64,000 bases of DNA from Deltaproteobacteria bacterium (GCA_024636155.1 JAGXHM010000038.1:1-64000); one strand, 5' to 3'. Positions 16,781-30,296 are shown, numbered from the stretch's first letter. A program made the numbers and translations. Notes: generated by a model not told the origin, from the letters alone.

Positions 16781-19211
16781 CTTCCTTCTCTGCCAGTTTG
16801 GCGACCGCGACAATTCGTTCTTCTGCTTCCAACACCATCAGGCGTACGCCCATGGTGTTGCGACCAATAATCGAAAGAGCGCTGACGCGGGTGCGCAGCA
16901 CCTTACCGCGGTCGGTAATAAACATTAGATCAGATTCGTTGTCCACCAGTTTAACATCAACCACCTGGCCGTTACGACCACCGGTCTTTATGGTAATAAT
17001 ACCTTTGCCCCCGCGACTCTGAACACGATACTCGGTGAGACTGGTGCGTTTGCCGTAGCCGGTTTCGGTTACAGACACGAGCGTTGCCGAAGTCGCATCA
17101 GAGACAACTTCCATACCGATGAGTTCATCGCCACCCTCAAGCATCATGCCGCGTACACCCCGAGATGTGCGCCCCATCGGCCTGGCGTCCGATTCGTTAA
17201 AGCGAATCGATTTACCGTTGTGGCTGGCCAACAAGATATCCATAGAGCCATCAGTCAGGCGTGCCGCAATCAGGCTGTCACCCTCATCGATAGTCAGAGC
17301 AATGATACCCCCCTGACGGGGGTGTGAGTAGGCCATCAGATCAGTTTTCTTGACCGTGCCCTTTGCAGTGGCGGTAATAATGAAACGACCCTCACTGAAT
17401 TCCTTGACGGGCAGGATCGTCGTGACACTCTCACCCTCTGCCAGATTCAGCAGGTTGACGACCGCCTTGCCACGCGCCGCACGGCCGCCTTGCGGGATTT
17501 CATGAACCTTAAGCCAATAAACCTTACCTTTACTGGTAAAGATCAGCACATAACTGTGCGTCGACGCAATAAAGAGGTTTTCGACGAAATCTTCCTCTTT
17601 GGGACGCATACCAGTCGCACCTTTACCACCACGTCTTTGCGCACGGTAAAGAGAAACTGCGTTGCGTTTGATGTAACCGGAATGGGAGACGGTGACAACC
17701 ATATCTTCTTCAACAATCATGTCTTCAATGGAGAGATCAGCTGCCACGGCGAGGATCTGGGTGCGGCGCGGGTTGCCGAAACGATCCTTGATATCAACCA
17801 ATTCACCCTTGATGATCTTGAGAATTTCGATCTCACTGGCAAGGATCTCATTGAGTCTTTGGATCAAGTCGAGAAGCTGTTTGTATTCCTCTATAATTTT
17901 GTCACGCTCGAGCCCGGTCAAGCGGTGCAGGCGCATCTCTAGAATCGCCTGAGCCTGTATCTCGCTCAACTCAAAGCGAGCAACCAGTCTTTCCTTCGCT
18001 TCAGCCGGATTGGCGCTGGACTTGATGACCTGGATCACTTCATCAAGGTTGTCCAGAGCGATCTTGAGACCTTCGAGGATGTGGGCCCGGGCCTCGGCTT
18101 TCTTCAGCTCGAACAACGTTCGGCGGGTGACGATCTCTTTACGGTGCTCAATGAAAAGATCAAGCACTTCGCGTAGTGTCAGAATCCGCGGTTGTCCATT
18201 GACAATTGCCAGCATGATGATGCCGAACGAGGAATGCATCGCCGTCATCTTGTAAAGCTGGTTAAGCACCACCTGAGGAATGCTGTCGCGCTTCAGTTCG
18301 ATGACGATCCGCATGCCATCACGGTCCGACTCGTCGCGAAGATCGGAGATTCCTTCTATTTTCTTGTCTCTAACCAGATCAGCGATCTTCTCGATCAGAC
18401 GTGCCTTGTTGACCTGGAAGGGAATCTCGGTGACGATAATACTCTCGCGACCGGTACGGCTGTTCTGCTCAACCATCGCCTTGGCGCGCATAGGAATGAT
18501 GCCGCGACCAGTGCGGTATGCTTGATGAATACTGTCCCGACCCATTATGAAACCAGCGGTTGGAAAGTCTGGACCAGGAATCAGCTCAAGCAAGGCATCG
18601 ACTTCAAGTTTTGGATTGTCGATCACCGCAATCAAGCCATCAATCACCTCGCCCAGGTTGTGCGGCGGGATTTTGGTTGCCATACCAACCGCGATCCCCT
18701 CGGAACCGTTGACCAGCAGATTGGGATACTTACATGGCAACACCAGGGGTTCTTCAAGAGAATCATCGTAGTTTGGGCCGAATTCGACGGTCTCTTTGTC
18801 GAGGTCGTTAAGTAGTTCGTGAGCCAGACGATCCATGCGAATTTCAGTGTAACGCATAGCCGCCGCCGAGTCGCCGTCAACCGAGCCGAAGTTACCTTGA
18901 CCATCGACGAGAGGATGGCGCATGGAGAAATCTTGAGCCATACGAACGATGGTGTCATAAACCTCAGAGTCACCGTGCGGATGGTACTTACCAATCACAT
19001 CACCAACCACGCGAGCCGATTTCTTGTACGGTTTGTTGTAGTCGTTGCTTAGCTCACTCATGGCGAAGAGAACCCGGCGGTGAACTGGCTTGAGACCGTC
19101 TCGCACGTCAGGTAGAGCCCGGCCGACAATTACGCTCATCGCATAATCCATGTAGGATTTGCGCATTTCGTCTTCGATATTGACGCTGACTTTGTTCTGT
19201 TCGGAAAGCAT
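16707..19211 (-). CDS. gyrA: DNA gyrase subunit A
   Basis: 834 aa. The breakage-reunion domain has the quinolone-resistance region ([18 protein letters not shown]) and the catalytic Tyr in [10 protein letters not shown]. The C-terminal DNA-wrapping propeller contains the GyrA box QRRGGKG, which distinguishes gyrase from topoisomerase IV. The acidic tail ends PEEGA and overlaps the next gene. It lies 28 bp downstream of gyrB on the same strand. Confidence 0.98.
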   Translation of the reverse strand: MLSEQNKVSVNIEDEMRKSYMDYAMSVIVGRALPDVRDGLKPVHRRVLFAMSELSNDYNKPYKKSARVVGDVIGKYHPHGDSEVYDTIVRMAQDFSMRHPLVDGQGNFGSVDGDSAAAMRYTEIRMDRLAHELLNDLDKETVEFGPNYDDSLEEPLVLPCKYPNLLVNGSEGIAVGMATKIPPHNLGEVIDGLIAVIDNPKLEVDALLELIPGPDFPTAGFIMGRDSIHQAYRTGRGIIPMRAKAMVEQNSRTGRESIIVTEIPFQVNKARLIEKIADLVRDKKIEGISDLRDESDRDGMRIVIELKRDSIPQVVLNQLYKMTAMHSSFGIIMLAIVNGQPRILTLREVLDLFIEHRKEIVTRRTLFELKKAEARAHILEGLKIALDNLDEVIQVIKSSANPAEAKERLVARFELSEIQAQAILEMRLHRLTGLERDKIIEEYKQLLDLIQRLNEILASEIEILKIIKGELVDIKDRFGNPRRTQILAVAADLSIEDMIVEEDMVVTVSHSGYIKRNAVSLYRAQRRGGKGATGMRPKEEDFVENLFIASTHSYVLIFTSKGKVYWLKVHEIPQGGRAARGKAVVNLLNLAEGESVTTILPVKEFSEGRFIITATAKGTVKKTDLMAYSHPRQGGIIALTIDEGDSLIAARLTDGSMDILLASHNGKSIRFNESDARPMGRTSRGVRGMMLEGGDELIGMEVVSDATSATLVSVTETGYGKRTSLTEYRVQSRGGKGIITIKTGGRNGQVVDVKLVDNESDLMFITDRGKVLRTRVSALSIIGRNTMGVRLMVLEAEERIVAVAKLAEKEDDEGNPEIEETTPDGGVEAPEEGA

Positions 19212-19239
19212 CTAGTATTTTCCTCCGGAAAATCTGGAT

Positions 19240-22732
<3,493 letters not shown>

Positions 22733-22744
22733 ACAACTATCAAG

Positions 22745-22777
22745 AAAAAAGCCCTAAATTTTTAAAGGCTTTTTTTT
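22745..22777 (-). terminator. Terminator-like hairpin between dnaN and recF
   Basis: AAAAGCC...GGCTTTT arms around an AT-rich loop have T runs on both strands. On the minus strand it would partly end dnaN transcripts before recF. The stem is short and AT-rich, so attenuation is more likely than full termination. Confidence 0.5.
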
Positions 22778-22787
22778 AAAATTCTGA

Positions 22788-23900
22788 TTAGAGCCGCATC
22801 GGCATAATAACAGCGAGATAGCCATCTTCATCAACTGGTTTAATTAATCCTGGTGATAGATTATCTTTAAGAACCATACAAATATTATCCTGATTTTGTA
22901 CCTGTAATATATCTAGTAAATAACGCGCGTTGAAACCAACCGATAGTTCAGGACCTTGGTATTTAATATCCAACTCTTCTCGGGCATCACCAAGTTCCGG
23001 GTTCGATGATGAAACTTCAAGAAGATTGTTTTTAAAAATCATTTTTACTCCACGTGATTTTTCACTTGATAGAATAATCATACGTCGCAAAGCATGCAGA
23101 AAGGGATAAACGGCAATTGTAGCAACCTGTTCATTTGTTTTCGGTATTACTCGACTATAGTCAGGGAACTCCCCATCAACCAAACGCATAATAATAACTG
23201 TCTTATCCTTGCTGACGACGGCGTTATTATCCATGAATCCTAGTTGCAATTCTCCTTCACCTTCTTCTGCCAGTTTTTTTAATTCAAGAATTCCTTTTCG
23301 AGGAAGAATAACACCTTTAGACAATTCTGAACTTTCAATAGCCTCTATCTGTTTATCTATCATCGAAAGTCTATGACCATCCGTAGCAACGAGCCGCAAC
23401 AAATTTGTTTTTTCCTGCAGCTGACAGAAAATTCCATTCAGATTATATTTACTTTCATCTTGAGAGACGGCAAAAAAGGTTTTTTCTATCATTTCTTTAC
23501 AAAGAGAACTGGCTAAATTTATGTAGTTGCCTTTATCCGGTTTGGGAAATGTAGGGAATTCATCAGCTGACAAGCCAACAATATTAAATTGTGCTTTGCC
23601 ACACTCCACTTCAATCCAACAGTTATCCTTAGCATTAAAACTGATTTCGTTTTCAGGCAACTCCTTTATTATTTCATAAAGCTTTTTAGCCGAGACTGTT
23701 ACTTTGCCTGGCTTCTGTATATTTGCCGGATAGGATGATTGCATGCCAACTTCGAGATCTGTTGCTGTCAAGTGCAGTTCACCATCACGTCCTTCTAAAA
23801 GAACATTGGAAAGAACCGGTATGGTATTTCGTTTTTCAACAATTCCCTGGACCCTGGCCAGACCTTTGAGAAAAACCTCTTTTTCAATGGTGAAATTCAT
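22788..23900 (-). CDS. dnaN: DNA polymerase III beta sliding clamp
   Basis: 370 aa clamp that tethers polymerase III to DNA. Recognisable stretches are NTIPVLSNVLLEG, LRLVATDGHRLSM and PFLHALRRMIILSSEKSRGVK, and the C-terminus YLAVIMPMRL is typical. The ORF track adds five residues. GGAGG 8 nt before ATG 23900 makes MNFTIEK the start. It follows dnaA on the minus strand. Confidence 0.97.
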   Translation of the reverse strand: MNFTIEKEVFLKGLARVQGIVEKRNTIPVLSNVLLEGRDGELHLTATDLEVGMQSSYPANIQKPGKVTVSAKKLYEIIKELPENEISFNAKDNCWIEVECGKAQFNIVGLSADEFPTFPKPDKGNYINLASSLCKEMIEKTFFAVSQDESKYNLNGIFCQLQEKTNLLRLVATDGHRLSMIDKQIEAIESSELSKGVILPRKGILELKKLAEEGEGELQLGFMDNNAVVSKDKTVIIMRLVDGEFPDYSRVIPKTNEQVATIAVYPFLHALRRMIILSSEKSRGVKMIFKNNLLEVSSSNPELGDAREELDIKYQGPELSVGFNARYLLDILQVQNQDNICMVLKDNLSPGLIKPVDEDGYLAVIMPMRL

Positions 23901-24133
23901 AATGTTATCCTCCATCCACAGGCTTTACTTATATTTAATAACTAATAAACTTAAAAACTAGTAGTAGTAATAGGGCCTGTTAATTAGTGTAAAAGCTATT
24001 TTTATCGTTAAATATTAAATAGTTATTAGACTTAAAACTTAAAGTAAAAACTGTTAACGAAATGGGGATAAAGTAAATTTATAAAAAAAACTCTTTTTAC
24101 CCCCAGGTTATCCTTGTCATTATAAACAAGTTA
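23901..24133. promoter_or_regulatory. AT-rich dnaA-dnaN intergenic region
   Basis: This 233-bp, very AT-rich spacer carries DnaA-box-like pieces only with mismatches, for example TGGGGATAA (complement TTATCCCCA) near 24064 and GGTTATCCTTG near 24107. It probably holds a dnaN promoter and may contribute to origin unwinding. No small ORF or RNA was recognised. Confidence 0.45.
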
Positions 24134-25489
24134 TCAGTTGGTTAATTCCTTACGCAATGTTTCAATGGTGGAACGTATTTGAATATCTTCGATCATAAGT
24201 TTTTCTATTTTGCGAATAGCATGAATAATCGTTGAATGATCTTTACCACCAAATAAATCGCCAATTTCTGGATAAGAAGAAGGTGTCAGTTGCCGTGAAA
24301 GATACATAGCAATTTGTCTTGGTAAAACAACAGCCTTGTGTCTTTTTGCTGACTTCATTTCAGATATTTTTATATTAAAATGGCTGCCCACTCTTTTTAT
24401 AATTTCCTCTACCGATAATTCTCGATTACGCTCAACGAGTATATCTTTGAGAACATCACGCGCCATTTCAAGTGAAACAGGAATAGCCGTTAGACTGGCA
24501 TAGGCGCCTATTCTTATTAGGTAACCTTCTAGTTCGCGAACATTATTGCAGATAGAATTAGCCAGAAAAAGAGCAACATCTTCGGGAATATTTATACTGT
24601 TTTGTTCCGCTTTCATCTTTAAAATAGCTAATTTGGTTTCTACGTCTGGTGGTTGTATATCGGCAATTAATCCCCATTCAAATCTGGAGCGTAATCTTTC
24701 TTCGAGGCCCGGGATCTCTTTTGGAAATTTATCGGAAGTAACAATTATTTGTTTATGTGATTCATAAAGAGCATTGAAGGTATGGAAAAACTCCTCCTGA
24801 GTACGTTCCTTACCCGCTATAAATTGTATATCGTCAATCAAAATAACATCCATGGAGCGAAATTTGTTACGAAATTCATCCATGCGATTATAGCGTAATG
24901 AATTAATAAGTTCATTCATGAATTTTTCAGACGTATAGTAGCAAATCCGCATCTGTGGGGATTTTTTTAGTATGGCGTTGCCTATAGCATTTGCTAGGTG
25001 GGTTTTACCTAAACCTACAGCACCGTAGATGAATAGTGGATTGTAGGTTGTTGCAGGGTTGTTGGCGACAGCCATAGCTGCAGCATATGCAAATTGATTT
25101 GATGAACCTGCTACAAATTCGTCAAAGGTATATTTACGATTTAAATTTATATCTGCTGAATAATTATTGGTTATAGGTTTTAGGTCAATCACCGCAGAAT
25201 TTGTTGATGTTTCCGCAATAGTGGTAGTTTTTGGTATGCTGTCTCTGTTTTTGCTGTCAACAGTGAAGTGAAGTTGATAGGTAATTGCAGAGAGCTCGGA
25301 GAGAATTTTTTGGATGAGTTTGCTATAATTATCTTTAACCCAATCGAGAACAAACCGGTTTGGTACTTCAAGATAAACCATATCTTGCTCGATTTTGACG
25401 AGCTTCAACGGTTTTATCCAAGTTGAAAAGTGCTGAGGACTGAGATTCAGTTCCAGATGTGCGAGGGTATCACCCCAGAGTTTATTCAT
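24134..25489 (-). CDS. dnaA: Chromosomal replication initiator DnaA
   Basis: 451 aa. The N-terminal domain starts LWGDTLAHLELNLSPQHFSTWIKPLK, a variable linker follows, then the AAA+ domain with Walker A GAVGLGKTHLANAIG and Walker B VILIDDIQFIAGKERTQEEFFHTFN. The C-terminal DNA-binding helix-turn-helix ends FGGKDHSTIIHAIRKI. It recognises DnaA boxes and opens oriC. The upstream ribosome-binding site is weak. The gene is divergent from rpmH across the putative origin. Confidence 0.98.
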   Translation of the reverse strand: MNKLWGDTLAHLELNLSPQHFSTWIKPLKLVKIEQDMVYLEVPNRFVLDWVKDNYSKLIQKILSELSAITYQLHFTVDSKNRDSIPKTTTIAETSTNSAVIDLKPITNNYSADINLNRKYTFDEFVAGSSNQFAYAAAMAVANNPATTYNPLFIYGAVGLGKTHLANAIGNAILKKSPQMRICYYTSEKFMNELINSLRYNRMDEFRNKFRSMDVILIDDIQFIAGKERTQEEFFHTFNALYESHKQIIVTSDKFPKEIPGLEERLRSRFEWGLIADIQPPDVETKLAILKMKAEQNSINIPEDVALFLANSICNNVRELEGYLIRIGAYASLTAIPVSLEMARDVLKDILVERNRELSVEEIIKRVGSHFNIKISEMKSAKRHKAVVLPRQIAMYLSRQLTPSSYPEIGDLFGGKDHSTIIHAIRKIEKLMIEDIQIRSTIETLRKELTN

Positions 25490-25794
25490 ACCGGTATTAT
25501 TCTTTACTTAAATTTCCAGATGACATAATAAAAGTTGGCTTATCCACAAACTTTTAAACAACCGTGGATAACTTCAAAAACATCGAAACATCAGTAGGTT
25601 AGGGGAAAAAACAGAGTTAATATTGCTGTTGAAGATTAGCAGAGGATTTTTTTTATTGCAAGTGAAAATTCTATTAGGATTTTTGGTTTAAACCTTTGAT
25701 ATTTTTTTAGTTCTTTACTTTTTTTTTCAACTATGCTTAAAAGTGCTGTTCACTAATACTACTAACATCCCGATAAACAGGAGATATATCTGTC
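25490..25794. other. Candidate oriC between dnaA and rpmH
   Basis: This 305-bp gene-free interval separates divergent dnaA and rpmH. It has an exact DnaA box TTATCCACA (25540-25548, plus) and a near-match CGTGGATAA (25563-25571, TTATCCACG on minus). A long A/T-rich tract follows (about 25630-25735, with runs of T), suitable as an unwinding element. The location next to dnaA and two parS sites within 5 kb support an origin. The dnaA and rpmH promoters must also be here. Confidence 0.7.
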
Positions 25795-25944
25795 ATGAAA
25801 CGTACTTATCAACCAAGCAAAGTCAGCCGCAAACGTACCCATGGTTTTCGCAGGCGTATGCGTTCGAATGGCGGTTCAAATATTATAAAACGTAGGCGTG
25901 CCCGGGGCCGTAAGTCTTTGGCTGTGTCTATTCCAATCAAGTAA
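25795..25944 (+). CDS. rpmH: 50S ribosomal protein L34
   Basis: 49 aa, absent from the ORF track because it is short. The translation starts [20 protein letters not shown] and continues with the basic RRARGRKSL stretch near the C-terminus, which is diagnostic of L34. AGGAG lies upstream at a somewhat long spacing. It is followed 14 bp later by rnpA, the standard pairing. Confidence 0.98.
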   Translation: MKRTYQPSKVSRKRTHGFRRRMRSNGGSNIIKRRRARGRKSLAVSIPIK

Positions 25945-25958
25945 TAACAAGTTAACGG

Positions 25959-26315
25959 GTGAAAGGTGAACAAACCTTTGAGAGGTTTCGCAGAATACGT
26001 CGCTCAAGTGATTACAAACGGACTTGGCAAGAAGGACGACGTTATCACACTACCCATTTTGTTGTGATTGTGAACCCTGGACGGGAGTTTTCTCGTCTGG
26101 GGATAACCGTAAGTCGCAAAGTCGGCAATGCTGTTTGCCGCAATCAACTCAAACGCTGGATTCGCGATTTATTTAGAAATAACTATAAACAGTTTGGTTT
26201 AATCGTGGATCTATCGATTATTGCCAAGCGTCAAGCAGGCCCCCTGAGTCGTTCGCAAGTGGATCGGGAACTTCTGACAGTCTTTGCCCGCCTGGAGACC
26301 GAAGATCATGTTTAA
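25959..26315 (+). CDS. rnpA: Ribonuclease P protein component
   Basis: 118 aa basic protein that assists the RNase P RNA in tRNA 5' maturation. [21 protein letters not shown] and the RNase P signature region [22 protein letters not shown] are clear. The likely start is GTG 25959 with no strong ribosome-binding site. The stop overlaps the yidD start by 8 bp. Confidence 0.95.
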   Translation: MKGEQTFERFRRIRRSSDYKRTWQEGRRYHTTHFVVIVNPGREFSRLGITVSRKVGNAVCRNQLKRWIRDLFRNNYKQFGLIVDLSIIAKRQAGPLSRSQVDRELLTVFARLETEDHV

Positions 26316-26520
26316 ACGGTTAGCCTTAGCGGGTATTCGCTTTTATAGAGTATTTATTTCCCCACTAAAACCACCCACCTGTCGTTTTTACCCTTCTTGC
26401 TCTACGTACACCCTGGATGCTGTTACCAAGTATGGCGCCATGAGTGGTATTTGGTTGGGAATTAAACGTTTAGCCCGTTGTCATCCCTGGCACCCTGGGG
26501 GATTTGATCCGGTTGATTAG
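26308..26520 (+). CDS. yidD: Membrane protein insertion efficiency factor YidD
   Basis: 70 aa. The core [28 protein letters not shown] and the C-terminal [13 protein letters not shown] are diagnostic of YidD (DUF37). It is thought to assist YidC. ATG 26308 begins MFKRLALAG and overlaps rnpA. The track's upstream extension lies in rnpA and is not needed. It sits directly before yidC. Confidence 0.95.
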   Translation: MFKRLALAGIRFYRVFISPLKPPTCRFYPSCSTYTLDAVTKYGAMSGIWLGIKRLARCHPWHPGGFDPVD

Positions 26521-26549
26521 GATCTATAAACAGGAGTTTTTCTCAAATT

Positions 26550-28187
26550 ATGAATACATCTGAAAATAAAAATTTAGTCCTCGCTATGGTTCTCATGCTT
26601 GCAGTCTGGTTGGGCTTTTCCTTCTTTTTTCCACCGACCCCAAAAGAGCAGACGCAACCAGTTGTAAATCAGAAAGAACAGTCGGTCGTAGCGCCAACAA
26701 CCGAGGAGCAACATGTCGCCAATAATGTTGCTGAAGTTACAGCACCGGTTGTTGATCCCGTAGCGGTTCTTATTGCTGAGACTTCCGCACCTGCGCGAGA
26801 TATTGTTGTTGAGACAGATAAATATCAGGCTGTTTTTACCACCCAGGGCGCGCGTCTGGTTTCTTTCAAATTGAAGGATTACCATATAACAGCTGACCAA
26901 GCGTCTCCTCCTGTGCAGATGTTTGAAGAAGGGCCACAGCGCTATTCAACCTTGCGTACAACAGGTTCTGAGGGGTTTCTCTTAAGCGAGGATGCCCGCT
27001 TTGAAACAATAGCGCAGGATCTTGTTGAGGTCGCAGGGAGTGAGCGAGTTACCATCCGCTTTCAGCATGTTGCTGCCAATGGCATGCAATACGTAAAGAC
27101 CTTCGTTGTGAGTGGTAATGAATATCTGATCGACACTGGCTTTGAATTACACAACCCTGGTCCAACACCACTACGCGGCACAGTTGATCTTGCCCTGGTA
27201 CAGCGCTGGGATGAGTCTCTTAATGATGACAGTTACTCCTTCTCTGGCCCAGCAACTCTGGTAGAAGATAAAATCGAAGAGGTGGACGTTGACGACCTGA
27301 AAGAAGGTTCTGTTGCGTACAGTAAAGGCCTTGTCTGGACATCTTTTCAAACCAAGTACTTTCTTTCGGTTGTGGTGCCTGGAGAGAGAACCGTAGAACG
27401 AATTCAGATTTCGCGTAACGGTGATGCCATAGAGAATGTTTTGGAAACCCCTTACTTCACTTTACAGGGCGGAGAGAGTCGTAAGCTTGATTACCTGGTC
27501 TTCATTGGCCCGAAAGAACCTCAACTACTCACTGCTGCTGGTCATCAGTTGGATAAAATTGTTGGTTTTGGCTTTTTTGACCTTCTGGCTCAGCCTCTTT
27601 TTGTGGTTCTGACTTTTCTCTATGGTTATTTTAAAAATTATGGCGTGGCTATTATTCTCTTGACGGTGTTGATCAAGATAGTCTTCTGGCCCTTGACCCA
27701 CAAGAGCTATTCTTCAATGAAGTCGATGCAAAAACTGCAACCAGAGATGCAGAAGATGCGTGACAAGTACAAGAATGACAAAGAACGTCTGAATAAGGAG
27801 ATGATGGCGCTTTATAAGACTAATAGCGTCAATCCCTTAGGTGGTTGTTTGCCCATGTTGGTGCAGATTCCGGTTTTCTTTGCGCTATATCAGGTGCTGC
27901 TTAACTCTATCGCTCTTCGGCACGCCCCTTTTGCTTTTTGGTTGATGGACCTCTCTGCTAAAGACCCTTACTACATTACGCCTCTTCTGATGGGCGCGAG
28001 TATGTTTGTGCAGCAGAAGATGACCCCGACAACGGCAGACCCGATGCAGGCAAAAATCTTTATGATGATGCCGATCGTCTTTACTTTCATGTTCCTCAAC
28101 TTCCCGTCAGGGTTAGTTATTTATTGGTTAGTGAACAATCTTTTAACTATTTTGCAGCAGTATTTCATTCATCGTAAAGCCACCTGA
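26550..28187 (+). CDS. yidC: Membrane protein insertase YidC
   Basis: 545 aa. An N-terminal membrane helix (VLAMVLMLAVWLGFSFFFP) precedes a Gln/Val/Thr-rich linker and the large periplasmic P2 domain (about 80-340). The C-terminal insertase core has five helices, with LIKIVFWPLTHKSYSSMKSMQKLQPEM and NPLGGCLPMLVQIPVFFALY. It inserts and folds inner-membrane proteins with or without Sec. The long form with P2 indicates a Gram-negative. Confidence 0.97.
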   Translation: MNTSENKNLVLAMVLMLAVWLGFSFFFPPTPKEQTQPVVNQKEQSVVAPTTEEQHVANNVAEVTAPVVDPVAVLIAETSAPARDIVVETDKYQAVFTTQGARLVSFKLKDYHITADQASPPVQMFEEGPQRYSTLRTTGSEGFLLSEDARFETIAQDLVEVAGSERVTIRFQHVAANGMQYVKTFVVSGNEYLIDTGFELHNPGPTPLRGTVDLALVQRWDESLNDDSYSFSGPATLVEDKIEEVDVDDLKEGSVAYSKGLVWTSFQTKYFLSVVVPGERTVERIQISRNGDAIENVLETPYFTLQGGESRKLDYLVFIGPKEPQLLTAAGHQLDKIVGFGFFDLLAQPLFVVLTFLYGYFKNYGVAIILLTVLIKIVFWPLTHKSYSSMKSMQKLQPEMQKMRDKYKNDKERLNKEMMALYKTNSVNPLGGCLPMLVQIPVFFALYQVLLNSIALRHAPFAFWLMDLSAKDPYYITPLLMGASMFVQQKMTPTTADPMQAKIFMMMPIVFTFMFLNFPSGLVIYWLVNNLLTILQQYFIHRKAT

Positions 28188-28196
28188 TCGCTTGTT

Positions 28197-28829
28197 ATGA
28201 ATCAACTGTACCTGCATGTTGAAGTTGCAGCAAAGAGCCTGGATGTTGCTGTCGAACAGGCTCTTGTGCAATTGAATTGCACAAGAGCCGAGGCAGACAT
28301 TGACGTTTTGCAGCTCTATTCATCAGGACTTTTTGGTCTCTTTGGTCGGCGCTTGGCGCGGGTTCACGTCACAATACATGATCGCGGTATTCTTGCGCGT
28401 CAGTTTGCTCGTCGCTTGTTGTCTTTAAGTGGTCTGGAAGCCACTGTTGATTTGGTTTCAGCTAGTACCCAGACTGAGCTTCACTTGTCAGCACATGATA
28501 CGAGCCTTGTGATTGGTCGTCATGGCCAGACATTAGAGGCACTGCAAAGCCTGGTTGGCACTATGACGGATCGGTTGACGACTGATCGTACGCCAATTAT
28601 TCTCGATGTGGACGGTTACCGTGGGCGGCGACGTAATTTTCTTAATCGTCTGGCCCAACGTTTGTCTCAAAAGGTACGTCAATCAGGCAAACCAGCCTCT
28701 ACCCCTCCCCTTGTTCTCAGTGAGCGCCGCATTCTACACGAATTATTTAAGCAGGAGTCGGACCTGCAATCTCATTCCAAGAATCACGAAGGTGGTCGCA
28801 AAATAATCATTCTGCAGCCACGGGGTTAA
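28197..28829 (+). CDS. jag: Jag/KhpB family RNA-binding protein
   Basis: 210 aa. Three parts are visible: a Jag-N domain (VEQALVQLNC...GLFGLFGRRLARV), a KH domain (TSLVIGRHGQTLEALQSLV) and a C-terminal R3H domain (LVLSERRILHELFKQE). Homologs bind RNA and affect cell-wall synthesis. It lies 9 bp after yidC and 3 bp before mnmE, so it is probably one operon. Codons near the N-terminus contain a 31-bp palindrome. Confidence 0.92.
   Translation: MNQLYLHVEVAAKSLDVAVEQALVQLNCTRAEADIDVLQLYSSGLFGLFGRRLARVHVTIHDRGILARQFARRLLSLSGLEATVDLVSASTQTELHLSAHDTSLVIGRHGQTLEALQSLVGTMTDRLTTDRTPIILDVDGYRGRRRNFLNRLAQRLSQKVRQSGKPASTPPLVLSERRILHELFKQESDLQSHSKNHEGGRKIIILQPRG
28259..28289. repeat. 31-bp perfect palindrome inside jag
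   Basis: Arms GGCTCTTGTGCAATT and AATTGCACAAGAGCC are separated by a single G and are fully complementary. The sequence encodes part of the Jag-N domain. It could form a stable mRNA hairpin or a cruciform, or bind a dimeric protein. Confidence 0.8.
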
Positions 28830-28832
28830 CGG

Positions 28833-30203
28833 ATGTTGTCGTTTAATACAATTGTTGCTCCAGCTACACCGCCTGGCGAGGGAGGGGTCGGTATTATCCG
28901 CCTTTCCGGCCCTCGTGCTGTTGAATTTCTTGACGTTGTTTTTCAAGGAAAAACCCTCGCCACTGCGATGAAGTCACACCGTCTCTACCACGGTCATTTG
29001 TTCAATCAGCACTCTGTGCGGGTTGATGAGGTCCTTGTTGTGGTTATGCGAGCTCCTCGATCGTATACTGGCGAGGATGTGGTTGAGGTTCACTGCCATG
29101 GCGGCAGTCAGATACTCCGCACTGTTTTGGATCTTTTCTTGGCTTCAGGTGCCAGTATGGCGACCCCTGGAGAGTTTACCCAGCGCGCTTTTTTGAATGG
29201 TCGCATTGATCTGACGCAAGCTGAAGCGGTTGTTGATATGATCAAGGCCCGTTCAGAGCGTGCCAGTCGCGTTGCTATGGACCAACTTGACGGTCACCTC
29301 TCACGGAAAATTTACCATTTTTCGGGGCAACTGAAAGATGCTCTGGCTTTACTTGAGGCCCATATCGATTTCCCGGATGACGAAGTCGGCACTCTGGATC
29401 TTCCTGGTTTACTCGTTCCGGTTCATGAGTTATCCCTTGAGATGGCATCTTTGGCGAGTAGCTTTGATGTTGGTCGTGCTTTGCGGGAGGGGATAAAGGT
29501 TTTGATTCTTGGTCGCCCCAATGTTGGTAAAAGCTCCTTGATGAATGCACTGTTAGGTGAATCAAGGTCGATTGTGACAGAGATAGCTGGTACCACCCGT
29601 GACACGTTGGAAGAGCAGTTGATTCTTGATGGTTTTCCGATCAGGTTGGTTGATGCGGCTGGTGTGAGGGACACTTTTGATCTGATTGAGCAAGAGGGTG
29701 TTCGTCGTGCTCGCGCAAAGGCGCTGACCGCAGACCTTATTTTGATGGTCGTGGATGGATGTTGCCCTTTGATTGATGAAGACTTCCTGGCGCTGGAATT
29801 ATGCCACCCAAGTAAAACCGTGATTGTCGTCAATAAGAGCGATCAAGCTCAAGCTTGCGATTTAGAACTTTTGTCGAGTTTTCCGCAACAGGTTTCAATT
29901 TCAGCTAAATATAATTTAGGTCTTACAGCGCTGCGGGAAGCTATTGTGGGACGACTCTCCAGCGACAAAGCACTCTCAGGTAGTGAGGGGGTCGTAATCA
30001 CGGAGAGGCGACACCGAGACGCTCTCTTGCGAGCGATTGCAAGTTTGGAAGAGTTACAGAGGTCTGTGGACGCTGTTGCTCCACTTGAATGTTTGGCTTT
30101 GGAATTACGTGAAGCCTTGTCAGCCCTTGGTCAAATTACCGGTGAAACCACACCTGATGAAATTCTAGATCACATTTTTAGCCAGTTTTCTATTGGTAAA
30201 TAG
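28833..30203 (+). CDS. mnmE: tRNA modification GTPase MnmE
   Basis: 456 aa. With MnmG it installs (carboxymethyl)aminomethyl groups on U34 of certain tRNAs. The N-terminal tetrahydrofolate-binding domain starts NTIVAPATPPGEGGVGIIRLSG. The G domain has GRPNVGKSSLMNALL, GTTRDT, DAAGVRD and NKSD. The usual C-terminal CIGK is here SIGK (FSIGK, codon TCT), so the conserved Cys is Ser. That Cys is important for modification in E. coli. The GTPase domain looks intact. It is followed by two parS sites. Confidence 0.96.
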   Translation: MLSFNTIVAPATPPGEGGVGIIRLSGPRAVEFLDVVFQGKTLATAMKSHRLYHGHLFNQHSVRVDEVLVVVMRAPRSYTGEDVVEVHCHGGSQILRTVLDLFLASGASMATPGEFTQRAFLNGRIDLTQAEAVVDMIKARSERASRVAMDQLDGHLSRKIYHFSGQLKDALALLEAHIDFPDDEVGTLDLPGLLVPVHELSLEMASLASSFDVGRALREGIKVLILGRPNVGKSSLMNALLGESRSIVTEIAGTTRDTLEEQLILDGFPIRLVDAAGVRDTFDLIEQEGVRRARAKALTADLILMVVDGCCPLIDEDFLALELCHPSKTVIVVNKSDQAQACDLELLSSFPQQVSISAKYNLGLTALREAIVGRLSSDKALSGSEGVVITERRHRDALLRAIASLEELQRSVDAVAPLECLALELREALSALGQITGETTPDEILDHIFSQFSIGK

Positions 30204-30207
30204 TATC

Positions 30208-30223
30208 TGTTCCACGTGAAACT
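30208..30223 (+). promoter_or_regulatory. parS site 1
   Basis: TGTTCCACGTGAAACT matches the bacterial parS consensus TGTTNCACGTGAAACA at all but the last defined position. It lies just after the mnmE stop. ParB encoded at 33.7 kb is the expected ligand. Confidence 0.85.
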
Positions 30224-30243
30224 TTGAGTGTTTTTTGAATAAC

Positions 30244-30259
30244 TGTTCCACGTGAAACA
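30244..30259 (+). promoter_or_regulatory. parS site 2
   Basis: TGTTCCACGTGAAACA is an exact match to the parS consensus, 36 bp from site 1. It lies about 4.7 kb from the oriC candidate, where ParB would nucleate for origin segregation. Confidence 0.92.
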
Positions 30260-30296
30260 TGTTCTCGGTGTTGATTGGCGTAAAAGGAAGGAATCT

